DNA from: Acidobacteria bacterium Ga0077553
GTDB taxonomy: Bacteria > Acidobacteriota > Terriglobia > Bryobacterales > Bryobacteraceae
Direction of reading: 5' to 3'
DNA: 64,000 nucleotides
NCBI GenBank assembly: GCA_001464575.1
Contig: LNFE01000076.1
Span: forward strand, 26,643-90,642
The first letter of the stretch is position 1. Every line of letters begins with the position of its first letter. Position numbers and translations under genes: made by a program. The notes beneath the pieces are model-generated. The model saw only the letters and a program-made list of their open reading frames with translations. It did not search any database and was not told where the DNA came from. This document shows, piece by piece, positions 1 through 9,306 of the stretch.

Positions 1-132
1 GAGCCTTTCGATCCCGGCTTTCAACTCCTTCTGATCGGCTTCCGAGACAGCCACACCCGGCGGGGGGATCGGCCGGTCTTGCGCCCAAATCGTCGCGACC
101 AGCAGGGAAAAGCAAAGGAACTTCATTTTCAT
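1..132 (-). CDS. Secreted protein, N-terminal fragment
   Basis: The gene runs off the left edge; only 44 codons are visible. It opens with Met-Lys-Met-Lys, a hydrophobic stretch (FLCFSLLVATIWA) and an Ala-Gln that fits a signal-peptidase I site. A short proline-rich segment (RPIPPPGVAV) and a charged helix follow. The export signal is directly visible. Acidobacterial secreted hydrolases often begin their mature part with a similar Pro-rich segment, but the catalytic domain is outside the window, so no function is assigned. ATG at 132 is taken as the start; a second ATG at 126 would work equally well. It is divergent from the LysM gene; bases 133-208 between them hold no recognisable element. 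Confidence 0.6.
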   Translation of the reverse strand, partial: MKMKFLCFSLLVATIWAQDRPIPPPGVAVSEADQKELKAGIERL

Positions 133-208
133 ATTCCCGGATAGCATATCCCAGAAAGTTTTCTTTTCGCGGTGAGCCGATTCGCCACCGCTTTTCGCGT
201 CTCTGGAG

Positions 209-844
209 GTGTCGGAATCTCACACCGTTCAGCCCGGCGATTGCCTTTTCAGTATTGCGGAAGAGTATGGCTATCACTGGGAGACCATCTGGAAGGATGC
301 GTCGAACAGTTCACTCCGCCAGCTGAGAAAATCCCCGGCCGTCATCGCGCCCGGCGACCCGCTCAACCTGCCCGGCAAAAGACTCAAAAACTTGGATCGG
401 CCCACCGACCAGACGCACAAGTTCGTTCGGCTCGGCACCCCGGCCAAGCTCCGGCTCCAGTTCCTTCGCGATGGCGAACCGCGCGCCGGCGAGCCGTATA
501 CCTTGGACATCGACGGCGTGACCCGCTCCGGCGCCACCGACGGCCAAGGCTTCGTTACCGAATATCTCCCGCCGAAAGCCCGCCGCGGCGAACTGATCAT
601 CGGCCAGGGCGAAAACCAAATGACGTACCCGCTGCAACTGGGTCATCTCGATCCCATCGACAGCGGCCCCGGCGTTTCGCAGCGGCTGAGTAATCTTGGC
701 TTTCTGCCGCCAGACGCAAACCCCGACGACCCGGACGTTCGCGGAGTTGGCCTCCGCCGGTTTCAGTCCACGCACGGTCTGCCGATTACGGGCGAGGCCG
801 ACGCGGCGACGGCGGACAAGTTAAAGACCCTGCACGGCTCTTAA
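209..844 (+). CDS. LysM / peptidoglycan-binding domain protein
   Basis: A 211-residue soluble protein with no signal peptide. Residues 4-55 form a LysM-like module (HTVQPGDCLFSIAEEYG). Residues 70-145 form a beta-rich middle part (PYTLDIDG, TDGQGFVTEYLPP). The C-terminal 60 residues are a PG_binding_1 domain with the typical VSQRLSNLGF and GLRRFQSTHGLPITGEAD segments. Family members with this LysM-middle-PGBD order occur beside type VI or phage-tail-like effectors, where they are thought to act as accessory or loading proteins; that role is inferred here from the neighbour. The start is GTG at 209, with a GGAG immediately before it and an in-frame stop at 173. It lies 9 bp upstream of the HET-C-like gene, so the two are probably cotranscribed. 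Confidence 0.8.
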   Translation: MSESHTVQPGDCLFSIAEEYGYHWETIWKDASNSSLRQLRKSPAVIAPGDPLNLPGKRLKNLDRPTDQTHKFVRLGTPAKLRLQFLRDGEPRAGEPYTLDIDGVTRSGATDGQGFVTEYLPPKARRGELIIGQGENQMTYPLQLGHLDPIDSGPGVSQRLSNLGFLPPDANPDDPDVRGVGLRRFQSTHGLPITGEADAATADKLKTLHGS

Positions 845-853
845 GGAAGCGTC

Positions 854-2869
854 ATGGATACTCACGGACACGAAGAGTGCGCCAAGCTAGGCGGCGAAAT
901 GATCCAGGCCGCCATCGACAGTTCCCGGCATCCGCAGTTGCGGTTGGGAGCTTTCTACCTCGGCAACTGGTTGACGGACGTTTCGCAAGCCGTCGACCCC
1001 GTCGCCATCTCCTCACTCCGCGTGAAATTCCGCCAGGCCATGTACGCTGTGATCCAGGAGGTCGAGGCCGCCTCCGCGTATCTTCCGGGCTTTACCCAGG
1101 CCCAAGTTGGCCAGTTCCGGAACAGCTTGAATGAGGAGCATTGCCGGATCGATAACGCCGCGGCGGCCATTGCCGGCACTACCTCGGCCAGCCCGTTGGC
1201 CGGTTTGATCAAGCGAACCTTTTTCGTCCTGGGATACCGGAAGTTTGTTCATCCCGATTCGCCCAAAACGAAACGCCGGATGGATTTCCCGTCGTACAAG
1301 GAAATCTTCAACCAGCGATTCACCCAGTATTTCCCCCACGAGCACGTCGACCGCTACCCAGGGGACCCCGCCGAGCGTGGCGGCTACAGCAAAAAGGTAG
1401 CCGTTGGCACCTTAACTCCTACGGGCACCGGCACCGGCCAATCCAAGCTAACCCCGCACCAGTACGAATACCTCGTCGAAGACATCCGGGTGGTCGCCGG
1501 CTTGCTGGCCGAGGTTGATCTGCATTGGGCCAGAAAGACGTTCAGCGGCCGGCGGAGCGTTTCTGATGAGGACGTTGAATGGAACAAGCACCTGGCAAAG
1601 CTCGGTCACGCGGTCCATGCCGTGGAGGACTACTTCGTGCACTCCAACTACATCGAACTGGCGCTGAGGGATTGGCCGGACGGCGCGAAGTATCGCCCGG
1701 ATCCCTCCCTGCAGCTGGGCTCAGGTTACCTCGAAACACCAACGGAAATTGTCGAAAAGCGCCTGCGCCAATTCGACGGCGAAAAGTTGCCGAATCTCTC
1801 CAAAGAGAGAAACGTGGTTACTGGCTACTTTGACTTCGTGGACACTTTCTTTAGCTTGCGCCATGTGTACGAAGGCATCTTCGGAGAAAAGGAAGGCGAC
1901 GGCGAAGAAGGAGACGAGGCGGAAGGCTGGCGGCGGCTGCTCCATTCCGTGGTGCAGGCCATCCATGAGCAGACCCGTCTCGATCCTTCCGTTAGTTTGG
2001 AGAACGCCCGGAAGATTGCTCGCCGCGAGGTGGTGCACCAAGCCTATTACGGTAAGGCCGAACGGCAGCTCGCGGCCCAGGAGTTGCTCAACGAATGCCC
2101 TAGTGAAATCCGCGAGGAGTTCTATGAGGTCGCCGCCCAGTTCTGTGTGCGGGCGCCTGGGGCGGCCGTTAGTATGTACTCCGCCTTTGAAACCGTCGTC
2201 GAATTCACCAGCCATCTCAGCGCGCCCGTAAAGTGGATCGAAGGGTTGTTGAAGCCGCTCATGGGTCCATCGCTGTCAAGTATGATCGTCAAATCCATTA
2301 GCCACCAGATTCTGCGGATTGTCGACAACCGTCTCGGCCGGACTCGCATCGGCAGTCATTCCTTGCTCGCCAAGGACTACGCCTGGCACGTGCAGGGTTT
2401 GAGCGAACTCGACCGGCTGTATGATCTGGCCAAAGGTCTGGCGAAGGCCATCCACTGGTACATTCTGTATGCGCTTACCCGGTGGTCACGGGTGGAAGCC
2501 ATTCCGGCCGCCCGGACTTTTGCCGGCGACGAGACCGTGTTCAACACCATCGAGGAGCGTCTCTACATCGACTGGCTCGAGCTTCTTGAATGCTTCTTGC
2601 GGAATCCCCATTCCGTGCCCGCACCGCCGGGCACCCCTTGGTGGCAGAATATCGTCAAGCACGGCTACACCAACATGCAAGCCATGATGAGCCTGGTGAG
2701 CGCCGCTCCGCCGCCCCACCAGTTTCGTTATATCACCGAGGCCGAGGTCAAGCAGTTCATCGCGGACGCCGCCGCCCACAACCAGAAACTGGAAGAGTTC
2801 TACAACACCGATCCGGCCGTTATTTCCATCCGCACTACGGAAGAATACTGCGCCCCGATGGGACGATAG
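854..2869 (+). CDS. HET-C domain-like protein, candidate effector
   Basis: A 671-residue protein without signal peptide or clear membrane segment. Around residue 255 it has LGHAVHAVEDYFVHSNYIEL, which matches the hallmark of the HET-C family (fungal heterokaryon-incompatibility protein C and its bacterial relatives) and carries His, Glu, Asp and His residues suited to binding metal, as in zinc-dependent phospholipase-C-like folds. Near the N-terminus, HPQLRLGAFYLGNWLTDVSQ also looks like a HET-C start. The last 200 residues are not recognised. The upstream LysM/PGBD partner suggests a secreted antibacterial or anti-eukaryotic toxin, which is inference. The ATG at 854 follows the LysM stop by 9 bp. 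No separate immunity gene is seen. Confidence 0.65.
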   Translation: MDTHGHEECAKLGGEMIQAAIDSSRHPQLRLGAFYLGNWLTDVSQAVDPVAISSLRVKFRQAMYAVIQEVEAASAYLPGFTQAQVGQFRNSLNEEHCRIDNAAAAIAGTTSASPLAGLIKRTFFVLGYRKFVHPDSPKTKRRMDFPSYKEIFNQRFTQYFPHEHVDRYPGDPAERGGYSKKVAVGTLTPTGTGTGQSKLTPHQYEYLVEDIRVVAGLLAEVDLHWARKTFSGRRSVSDEDVEWNKHLAKLGHAVHAVEDYFVHSNYIELALRDWPDGAKYRPDPSLQLGSGYLETPTEIVEKRLRQFDGEKLPNLSKERNVVTGYFDFVDTFFSLRHVYEGIFGEKEGDGEEGDEAEGWRRLLHSVVQAIHEQTRLDPSVSLENARKIARREVVHQAYYGKAERQLAAQELLNECPSEIREEFYEVAAQFCVRAPGAAVSMYSAFETVVEFTSHLSAPVKWIEGLLKPLMGPSLSSMIVKSISHQILRIVDNRLGRTRIGSHSLLAKDYAWHVQGLSELDRLYDLAKGLAKAIHWYILYALTRWSRVEAIPAARTFAGDETVFNTIEERLYIDWLELLECFLRNPHSVPAPPGTPWWQNIVKHGYTNMQAMMSLVSAAPPPHQFRYITEAEVKQFIADAAAHNQKLEEFYNTDPAVISIRTTEEYCAPMGR

Positions 2870-2872
2870 AAT
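2867..2872 (+). promoter_or_regulatory. Candidate -10 box for a leaderless trxC transcript
   Basis: TAGAAT begins with the TAG stop codon of the HET-C-like gene. Nine bases separate it from the trxC ATG, which would place transcription start only 2-3 bases before the start codon. No clear -35 or Shine-Dalgarno sequence is seen. Confidence 0.4.
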
Positions 2873-2881
2873 AGCGGGGCG

Positions 2882-3313
2882 ATGGCCTTTTCCCACATCA
2901 CAACTTGCGGCCAGTGCGGCGCCGGCAACCGCATCCCCGCTGCGCATCTGGCCCACCGTGGCCGCTGTGGCAAATGCAAGGCGGCCCTGCCTGCGCTCGC
3001 CAAAGCGCTCCCGGTCGACGCCGAGGCCTTCACCGAGATCATCGGCTCCGCCTCCGTGCCTGTCCTAGTCGACTTCTGGGCCTCCTGGTGCGGCCCCTGC
3101 CTCATGGCCGCGCCCGAAGTCGAAAAGCTCGCCGCCGAAATGGAGGGCCGGGCGATCGTATTGAAGGTGGATACGGAAGCGCAACCCGCCTTGGCCGCCC
3201 GCTATCGCATCCAGTCCATCCCCAACTTCATCGTCTTCCGGAACGGTCAGATCGTCCACCAGCAGGCTGGCGCCGCACCGCGGAGCCAGATGCGCGCGTG
3301 GCTCGAAACCTAA
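2882..3313 (+). CDS. trxC: Thioredoxin 2 (zinc-binding type)
   Basis: A 143-residue cytoplasmic disulfide reductase. The N-terminal extension carries two CxxC pairs (C9/C12 and C29/C32), the zinc ribbon of TrxC rather than TrxA. The thioredoxin fold follows, with WCGPC at 69-73, the buried Asp in VDFWAS and the cis-Pro in SIPNF. Length and order match the TrxC family, whose zinc site tunes response to oxidative stress. It starts 12 bp after the HET-C-like stop but probably has its own promoter (TAGAAT at 2867). Its stop overlaps by 4 bp the stop of the convergent DUF1501 gene. Confidence 0.93.
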   Translation: MAFSHITTCGQCGAGNRIPAAHLAHRGRCGKCKAALPALAKALPVDAEAFTEIIGSASVPVLVDFWASWCGPCLMAAPEVEKLAAEMEGRAIVLKVDTEAQPALAARYRIQSIPNFIVFRNGQIVHQQAGAAPRSQMRAWLET

Positions 3314-4695
3314 GTCTTGAAGAAGCCCAGATCCGCCGTCGGGAAGTTCGCCAGATTGGGGAACACGGTAGTCAAACCACTATCCGGCACCCCGAACCAC
3401 TTCGCCAACGTTGCTCCGTACTGATCGAGCGAAATCGACGGAATCCAGTTCCCCCGGCTGCCGGAATCATCCGCTCCGTTCAGAACCATGCTGGGATACG
3501 TGCCGTAAAACCCACTCTTCACCGCTCCGCCCGTCACAAACTGATGGCCGCCCCAGGCGTGGTCCGTGCCGTTGCTGGCGTTGGGCTGGAAGGTCCGGCT
3601 AAACTCCGACTCGGTGAACAGCGTCACTTGTTCCGACAGTCCTAACTCCTCCATCGCCAGATTAAACGCAAGCATCGCCGCGCTCAGGTCGGCGAGCAAC
3701 TGCGGCTGCCGGTTGGGCTGATCCTCATGGGTATCGTAGCCGCCCTGCGAACAGAAGAAGATCTGCCGTTGCAGACCCACCGCCCCGCGGATCTGGATCA
3801 GCCGCACGATCTGCCGCAACTGGTTGCCGATAGAAGTCGTGGGGAACGGCGTCGTCAAACTCGGCAGATTCGCGAAGGCATCATTGGCCTGCCGCAGCAC
3901 AACCAGCGAGTCGTTGATGCGGCTGCCCGCGGCCTGCACGAGGGTTACGCCGTTCGAAAGCGTCAGAATCTGTTGCAGCGCGTTTAGCCTTTCCAGGTCA
4001 CCCGGGCGGTTCTGCTGACCGGTCACGGCGATGTTGGGTGAGGCGATCTGCGAGGGTTGCGTCTGCTGGCCCACCAGAAACAGGGAGTTGCCGTTCACTG
4101 AAACCGCCGCGGGAAACAGCGACGGCTGGTTCAGGGGCCGAATCTGGTCGGCAATTCGCCCGGCCCAACCCGATTGGGCGATGCCAATGGGAATCGCGCT
4201 CTGCCACTGCTGCTGCTGGTCGGAGTGCGAGAACAGGTTGCTCGGCACCGGCTGCTGGTTGGCCCGGTACTGCGCCCGCGTCAGGGGCCGCACTAGCATG
4301 CCGACGTTCGAAACGACGGCCGCCTTGCTGGTCTGAAACAGGGTCTGCAGGCCGGGCATGGACGGCGGCAGCCCGTAGGTGGAACTGCCCGCGTTGGTGG
4401 CCTGCAGGAGGTTGGTGCGGGGAATGGCGATCGCTCGCCGGACGCCGGCATAGGCCGCGTATCCGGCGTCGTCGGTGGGAATCAGCATGTCATTCGCATC
4501 GCTGCCCCCGAATAAGAAGATGCATACCAGCGCCTTGTAGCCGGAGTTCGCCGTTTGGGCCAAGGCGTTAATCCCGCCTAACTGACCCAGCGCTCCAGCG
4601 GCCCCCAGGCCGGTCACCGCCCGGCAGCCAAGCCGCAGGAACTCCCGGCGATTGGCAAGCAAGCCGGCATGTCGACGTGCAGAAGAGATAGCCAT
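3310..4695 (-). CDS. DUF1501 family exported protein
   Basis: 461 residues. The N-terminus has a twin-arginine type signal (NRREFLRLG, then an Ala/Gly-rich hydrophobic run ending ALAQ). The mature part has DUF1501 hallmarks: [18 protein letters not shown] near the start, [12 protein letters not shown] in the middle, [12 protein letters not shown], and [14 protein letters not shown] near the C-terminus. DUF1501 proteins belong to the alkaline phosphatase/sulfatase superfamily, but their substrate is unknown. The Asp, Ser and His residues of these motifs are probable metal ligands. It sits 13 bp downstream of the DUF1800 frame, the usual partner of DUF1501 in planctomycetes and acidobacteria, so both are expected to be exported and to act together. 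Confidence 0.88.
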   Translation of the reverse strand: MAISSARRHAGLLANRREFLRLGCRAVTGLGAAGALGQLGGINALAQTANSGYKALVCIFLFGGSDANDMLIPTDDAGYAAYAGVRRAIAIPRTNLLQATNAGSSTYGLPPSMPGLQTLFQTSKAAVVSNVGMLVRPLTRAQYRANQQPVPSNLFSHSDQQQQWQSAIPIGIAQSGWAGRIADQIRPLNQPSLFPAAVSVNGNSLFLVGQQTQPSQIASPNIAVTGQQNRPGDLERLNALQQILTLSNGVTLVQAAGSRINDSLVVLRQANDAFANLPSLTTPFPTTSIGNQLRQIVRLIQIRGAVGLQRQIFFCSQGGYDTHEDQPNRQPQLLADLSAAMLAFNLAMEELGLSEQVTLFTESEFSRTFQPNASNGTDHAWGGHQFVTGGAVKSGFYGTYPSMVLNGADDSGSRGNWIPSISLDQYGATLAKWFGVPDSGLTTVFPNLANFPTADLGFFKT

Positions 4696-4708
4696 GTTGT
4701 TTCCTTGT

Positions 4709-6160
4709 TTACCGTTTCACCAGAACCTGCGGAGACGCACCCACCAGATAAAGCGCCGTGATCGCCTTCATCCGGTTGCTGGTCTGCGCATTGACCGCCT
4801 GCAAAATCGTGGCCCGCACGTTGCTGTTAACGGTGCCCCGGTTCAGTGCGTTCGCCGCAGCCGTGATGAGCGCATCCGGGTTCGTCGCCAGTTGATCCCA
4901 GGGGTTCAGATCCAGCACGGCCGCGCTCCCCAGCCCATTGCTGGCCAACCGGTAGATCAAGTTCACCGCATTCATCGCCGTGGTGGCATTCAGAGCCTGG
5001 AATTCGGGACCGGGCTTTGAGAACGGCGAGAAGTAGCTGAACACGCTGCCCGGGTAGAACAGGTTCTGACCCACCCCGCTGACTGTGCTCGCCAAGCCGC
5101 CGTTCGAGCGCATATCCAACGCCCGGATGATGTTCAGGGTCAACGCCAAGGGTTCCCGCAGGGATCCCTGGTCGGCGTTCAACTCCGAGTACGGGCCCGC
5201 CCCGGTCCCCGCTTCCGGATCGGTCAGAATCGCTTCCACCACCGATTTCAGGTCCCCGCGCACGCCACCGCTGTTGCTGTTGAACACCCGGGCCACCCGG
5301 TCGACATAGGCCGGCGAGGGGTTCGACGTCACCAGGCGCTGAATCAGCCGGTAGGAGACGAACGGTCCGACGTTCGGGTGATTGAAGATCGCGTCCAGGG
5401 CCGAAGCCAGATCCTGCCGGGCCATTTGTCCGGCCGGAATGGTCACGCCGGGCAGAATCGCCTTAGCCGTCGTGTCATGTTCGGCCTCGATCGGAATCAT
5501 CGGTTCGGCCCAGTTATCCGGCGCGCGGAACTTCGGCGCCGCGCCGTTCATTGGCGCCGAAGTCCAGCCCGTAAACACCTTGGCCAATTCCGAAACGTGC
5601 GTCTCGTTGTAGCTCGCTGGGTTGCCGGTCTTCGGCGTTCCGTTCGGATTCAGTTCGACGAGACCGATCGTGAACAGTTGCATCAACTCGCGGGCATAGT
5701 TTTCGTTGGCCACCGTGTTGCGGGCCGGGTTCGCCTTGGCGTTGTTGAGCATGTTCAAATAACGACCCATGGCGGGGTTCAACGTGATGCGTTCAAGCAA
5801 CCGCCGGTAGTTACCAAATGCTTCCTCGTGCAGAATCCGCAGATACGGCACGTATTGCCGGTGCTCGCCCAAATCCACCGCCGAGACCACCAGAATGGAG
5901 TGCAGCGCAAAGGCCACCCGGTGGCGCAGTTGATCCGGCGCATTCAGGGCGTTCAGAATCCAGGTGGTCTGCAGACGGCTCATCCCCTCTTGCGATCCAC
6001 CCGGCGTCGCCTCCAGCGCATCCGGAAGCGGCGTCATCGGGGCGCGAAACTGCTCGGCCAACCAAGCCGCCCGGCCAATGGCTTGCACCTTGGCGATGGA
6101 CGCCGGGTCCGCTCCGTAGCTTGCTTGCTCCAGAAAGCGAATCGCCGAACCGTAGCCCAT
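4709..6160 (-). CDS. DUF1800 domain (C-terminal half of a frameshifted gene)
   Basis: 483 residues that are essentially a complete DUF1800 domain: AIRFLEQASYGAD at the start, RLQTTWILNAL, RHRVAFALHSILVVS, NEDP-like NYARELMQLFTIGL, then VSELAKVFTGW and GPFVSYRLIQRLV. No signal peptide is present, although DUF1800 proteins with a DUF1501 partner are normally exported. The reading frame stays open upstream of the ATG at 6160 and lines up with the Ig/IPT-repeat protein encoded just upstream in another frame. The two are therefore probably one polypeptide split by a one-base shift near 6165-6170. An AGGAG lies 3 bases before the ATG, so separate initiation cannot be excluded. Confidence 0.85.
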   Translation of the reverse strand: MGYGSAIRFLEQASYGADPASIAKVQAIGRAAWLAEQFRAPMTPLPDALEATPGGSQEGMSRLQTTWILNALNAPDQLRHRVAFALHSILVVSAVDLGEHRQYVPYLRILHEEAFGNYRRLLERITLNPAMGRYLNMLNNAKANPARNTVANENYARELMQLFTIGLVELNPNGTPKTGNPASYNETHVSELAKVFTGWTSAPMNGAAPKFRAPDNWAEPMIPIEAEHDTTAKAILPGVTIPAGQMARQDLASALDAIFNHPNVGPFVSYRLIQRLVTSNPSPAYVDRVARVFNSNSGGVRGDLKSVVEAILTDPEAGTGAGPYSELNADQGSLREPLALTLNIIRALDMRSNGGLASTVSGVGQNLFYPGSVFSYFSPFSKPGPEFQALNATTAMNAVNLIYRLASNGLGSAAVLDLNPWDQLATNPDALITAAANALNRGTVNSNVRATILQAVNAQTSNRMKAITALYLVGASPQVLVKR

Positions 6161-7307
6161 GAGCTCCTGACTCTCCGCCGCCCGGCCCCGGGTTCACCAC
6201 GCGGAGAGTGGTCATCTGCCCGGCCACCGGCGCGAGAATCGCCGTCGCGCGCAGTTGGCCGGTGTTCACATAGGTTGTTGCCAATTCAAAAGCGCCAAGA
6301 TACACCTTCGAGGAGGGCGTAAAGAGCGATCCGTTTAGCGTAAATGTCGTCGTGTTGCTCGCTTGGGGAGCGGTAGTCAAGCTGGGGTTTAACGGAGACG
6401 GCTGAACTAGCGGCGCGGGCGAGGTGCCGGTTTTGGCCACCGTGGGCGAGGCACTCGTCAGCACGGGAATCGGATTTTGGAGATTGACCACGGCCACCGC
6501 GAATCCGCGCGCATCGTGGCGACTTACCACCTTCACGTCCACTCTAGCCGCAGGCGGCGCCGCGGGCGCGGTGTACAGCCCGGTCGCGTCGATGGTCCCC
6601 ACCATTGCATTCCCTCCGGGGATCTCATTCACCAACCAATCCACCGTCGACACGGAAGTGTTCGAAACATACGCATTGAACTTCACCGTCGCGCCGCCCC
6701 GCACCGTCGTCGAGGTCGGCGACATAGTCACTTTCACCGGTGCATTGACGGTCAGGCCGCGGGTGTTGCTCGGCGAGGCGCCGGGGTCCGGATTCGAGAC
6801 GATCACGTCAATCGAGTTGCCCGCCGGGTTTTCTGCCACCGCCGACACTTCCAGCTCCGTCGCGCTCAGAAACCGCGGCACAGCCGGCTTACCTTCGAGC
6901 GTCACCGTGCTGGAGGGCAGAAAGTTCGTCCCCCGAATCCGCAACGTGTAGGCCAAACCCGTATTCACCGCCGCCGGTTCCAGTGCCGTAATGGTGGGTT
7001 TCGCATTTTGAATCGTCACCACCGCCGTCGCCGATTTGGTGGCATCAGCCACTGATGTAGCGCGCACGGTCACCGACCCACCAGACGGAATGGTCGCAGG
7101 AGCCGTGAACTGCCCCGAGGCGGTTATCGTGCCCGCGGTCGCCGTCCACTGCACTGCCGTATTGGTTGTGTTCTTGACAGTAGCCGAGAAGCTACGGGAC
7201 TCATTGACGCGCAGCGTCGCCGTCGTCGGCGAAACCGTGATCGTGACCTGTTGCGCTTGCAGAAGGCCACTCAAAAGGATTGTAGATAGGGCCAGTCGGG
7301 ACAGCAT
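5811..7307 (-). CDS. Ig-like/IPT repeat exported protein (N-terminal half of a frameshifted gene)
   Basis: It starts with a signal peptide (MLSRLALSTILLSGLLQAQ). Bacterial Ig-like modules follow (VTITVSPTTATLRVNESRSF and VTMSPTSTTVRGGATVKF), alternating with IPT/TIG modules (PTITALEPAAVNTG and PVLTSASPTVAKTG). Real coding ends around 6165, at NPGPGGGES. Beyond that the frame runs on in Arg/Gly/Pro-rich sequence antisense-like in character and overlaps the DUF1800 frame, so residues after about 380 are not genuine. In acidobacterial homologues Ig/IPT modules are commonly fused to DUF1800, with the IPT module ending in VVNPGPGG. The intact gene would span 4709-7307, about 865 residues, as the first gene of a two-gene operon with DUF1501. 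Confidence 0.75.
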   Translation of the reverse strand: MLSRLALSTILLSGLLQAQQVTITVSPTTATLRVNESRSFSATVKNTTNTAVQWTATAGTITASGQFTAPATIPSGGSVTVRATSVADATKSATAVVTIQNAKPTITALEPAAVNTGLAYTLRIRGTNFLPSSTVTLEGKPAVPRFLSATELEVSAVAENPAGNSIDVIVSNPDPGASPSNTRGLTVNAPVKVTMSPTSTTVRGGATVKFNAYVSNTSVSTVDWLVNEIPGGNAMVGTIDATGLYTAPAAPPAARVDVKVVSRHDARGFAVAVVNLQNPIPVLTSASPTVAKTGTSPAPLVQPSPLNPSLTTAPQASNTTTFTLNGSLFTPSSKVYLGAFELATTYVNTGQLRATAILAPVAGQMTTLRVVNPGPGGGESGAHGLRFGDSLSGASKLRSGPGVHRQGASHWPGGLVGRAVSRPDDAASGCAGGDAGWIARGDEPSADHLDSERPECAGSTAPPGGLCAALHSGGLGGGFGRAPAIRAVSADSARGSIW

Positions 7308-7384
7308 CGTCTCCCTGAGAGTAACAGGACTACCAGGACCAGTCCAGAACTAGTTTGCCCTAATACCCTCTGAGGGCAATGCCT

Positions 7385-8257
7385 CTACCCCCCATACAAG
7401 GGGGGCTCACCCGGCGGACGGGTCTTCCAACGGCGATGAATCCAGAGCCACTGGTCCGGATATGCCCGAATCGCCCGTTCCAAGGCGTTTTGAATCCGCT
7501 GGGTGTCGATCAACACGTTTCCCGTGATCCCCACCGGCGGATCGAACCGAAGTATGTATTTCCGCTCTTCCGCCGACCACACCGCGTAACCGGGAATCAC
7601 GGTCGCGCCGGTCCGCGCCGCCAACTTGGCGAACGTCGGGCTGACGCACGCCTTCCGGCCGAAGAAGTTGACGAACAGCCCGTCGTCCAATCCGACGTTC
7701 TGATCCACCAGGATGCCCACCGCCTGGTTGGCCTCGAGCGCCCGGTAAATCGGCCGAATCCCCTCGGCTTTGCCAAACACAGTATTGCCGCTCGCCGTTC
7801 TCCGTTCCCGCACCAGGGCGTCGAGCAGCGGGTTATCGAGCGGCCGCACGACAATATGCATCGGCTCGGTCAGCAACGCATGCGCATAAGCCGAGAGCTC
7901 CCAGTTCCCGAGGTGCAGCGTGGCAAACAGAACACCCTTCCCCTTGGCCTTAGCCGCCTCGTAATGTTCGAATCCCTCGTAGCGGATCCACTCGCCGACG
8001 TTCTCCTTATTGATCCGCGGAAACCGGGCGAAACAGACGAGCATCCGGCCAATCGAGCGAAACACCCCGTCGATGATCTGTGGATCCATCCCCGTCAATT
8101 CGCAATTCCGCTGCGCAAACCGCCGCAGTTTGGGTACCGCCCGATCCAGTACTTTGGCGTAGACCGAACCCAGAAACCGGGTGGGGCCATAGCTTACGCT
8201 GGCAAGAATCAGGCGGACTAACCAATATTCCAGGCGGTTTCGCCGCTCGCTACGCAA
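7385..8257 (-). CDS. LpxL/HtrB-type lysophospholipid acyltransferase
   Basis: 290 residues. It carries the HX4E catalytic motif HLGNWE near residue 115, followed by [10 protein letters not shown] and LVDQNVG, as in the Lip_A_acyltrans family that adds secondary acyl chains to lipid A or a related lysolipid at the inner membrane. The N-terminal 40 residues form one hydrophobic anchor-like helix ([19 protein letters not shown]). The family is normally about 290-310 residues, so it is full length. The predicted start is TTG at 8257, overlapping the corrected mnmA stop (8250-8252), which suggests translational coupling. Its exact acceptor is unknown; it implies an LPS-type outer membrane. Confidence 0.85.
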   Translation of the reverse strand: MRSERRNRLEYWLVRLILASVSYGPTRFLGSVYAKVLDRAVPKLRRFAQRNCELTGMDPQIIDGVFRSIGRMLVCFARFPRINKENVGEWIRYEGFEHYEAAKAKGKGVLFATLHLGNWELSAYAHALLTEPMHIVVRPLDNPLLDALVRERRTASGNTVFGKAEGIRPIYRALEANQAVGILVDQNVGLDDGLFVNFFGRKACVSPTFAKLAARTGATVIPGYAVWSAEERKYILRFDPPVGITGNVLIDTQRIQNALERAIRAYPDQWLWIHRRWKTRPPGEPPLYGG

Positions 8258-9306
8258 TCCACCCGCCTCCCAGCACCAGGTCGCCGTCGTAGACAGCGGC
8301 CCCTTGGCCCGGGGTAACGGCGCGCTGCGGCTGGTCGAACTCCACTTCCAACCGGCCGTCGACCAACCTGCGCCCGGATCGGTTCGGCCGGCTCGGCAAT
8401 CGAAATCCAGTTCATATCCCGAACCGCCATGCGCGTGGTTAACAACTCGTCCGGCCCGCCCACCGTTACCCGGTTAGACGCCGGTTCGGTGGCGATGACA
8501 TACAACGGCTCCGGCGCGGCCACGCCGAGTCCGCGGCGCTGGCCCACCGTGTAGTTATGAAAGCCGGCATGGCGGCCCACCACTTCCCCGCTCTGCGTCA
8601 CAATTTCGCCGCCGCCCGCCGGCACGGCCATGCCTTGCTCTTTGGCATACGCGGCGATAAACGCCGCATAGTCGCCATTCGGCACGAAACAGATCTCCTG
8701 CGAATCCTGCTTCTCGGCCACCGGCAGCCCGGCCTCCCGCGCCAGTTCCCGCGTCTCCGTCTTGAGCATCTCCCCCAACGGAAACAAGGTCTTAGCCAAT
8801 TGCGCCTGGGTCAGTCCGAGCAGGAAGTAAGTCTGATCTTTCGTCGAATCGACGGCGCGCCGCAGTTGGTAGCGGCCGGAGGCTTCGTCGAACGAAACCC
8901 GGGCGTAGTGGCCGGTCGCGATCTTCTCGGCGCCAATACCCGCGGCCATTTCGAGAAACGTCTCGAACTTAATGAAGTTATTGCACAGCGTACAAGGAAT
9001 CGGCGTCCGGCCCTGCAGATAGTCGTCCACAAACGGCCGCACCACATGCTGCTCGAATTGATCCTCGAAGTTGACGACATAGTACGGGATGCCCAAAAAC
9101 TGCGAGACATACCGCGCGTCATAGACATCATCAATCGAACAACAGCGCCCGGACGACGTCTCCGTCGCCAACTCCGGCAGCCGACGTTGATTCCAAAGCT
9201 GCATCGTCATCCCGACAATATTCTGCCCCTCGCGCTTGAGCAGCGCGGCGACCGCCGAAGAATCTACGCCGCCGGACATGGCGACGGCAATCAATCCATT
9301 AGACAT
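8218..9306 (-). CDS. mnmA: tRNA-specific 2-thiouridylase MnmA (C-terminus disrupted)
   Basis: Thiolates U34 of tRNAs reading Lys, Glu and Gln codons, using sulfur from a cysteine desulfurase. It has the P-loop SGGVDSS near residue 11, the first catalytic Cys in PCTLCN, the second in [11 protein letters not shown], and the conserved MNWIS. The ATG at 9306 is chosen over an upstream extension because [17 protein letters not shown] is the normal start. After IRAQV (about 8365) the frame changes. A different frame encodes the expected tail ([19 protein letters not shown], then [19 protein letters not shown]) and stops at 8250. About 11 residues of the beta-barrel (the xIRYRHxP strand) seem missing between them. 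As written the frame ends in unrelated residues at 8218. Overlaps the cysteine desulfurase stop by 8 bp. Confidence 0.9.
   Translation of the reverse strand: MSNGLIAVAMSGGVDSSAVAALLKREGQNIVGMTMQLWNQRRLPELATETSSGRCCSIDDVYDARYVSQFLGIPYYVVNFEDQFEQHVVRPFVDDYLQGRTPIPCTLCNNFIKFETFLEMAAGIGAEKIATGHYARVSFDEASGRYQLRRAVDSTKDQTYFLLGLTQAQLAKTLFPLGEMLKTETRELAREAGLPVAEKQDSQEICFVPNGDYAAFIAAYAKEQGMAVPAGGGEIVTQSGEVVGRHAGFHNYTVGQRRGLGVAAPEPLYVIATEPASNRVTVGGPDELLTTRMAVRDMNWISIAEPAEPIRAQVGRRPVGSGVRPAAARRYPGPRGRCLRRRPGAGRRVDCVASGETAWNIG

Noticed and set aside
5811..6160. C-terminal end of the Ig-repeat frame as real protein
   Set aside because: It is Arg/Gly/Pro-rich, antisense-like and coincides with the conserved DUF1800 frame.
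6155..6185. Programmed ribosomal frameshift in the Ig/DUF1800 gene
   Set aside because: No slippery heptamer is seen, and the other broken frames in the window make an indel more likely.
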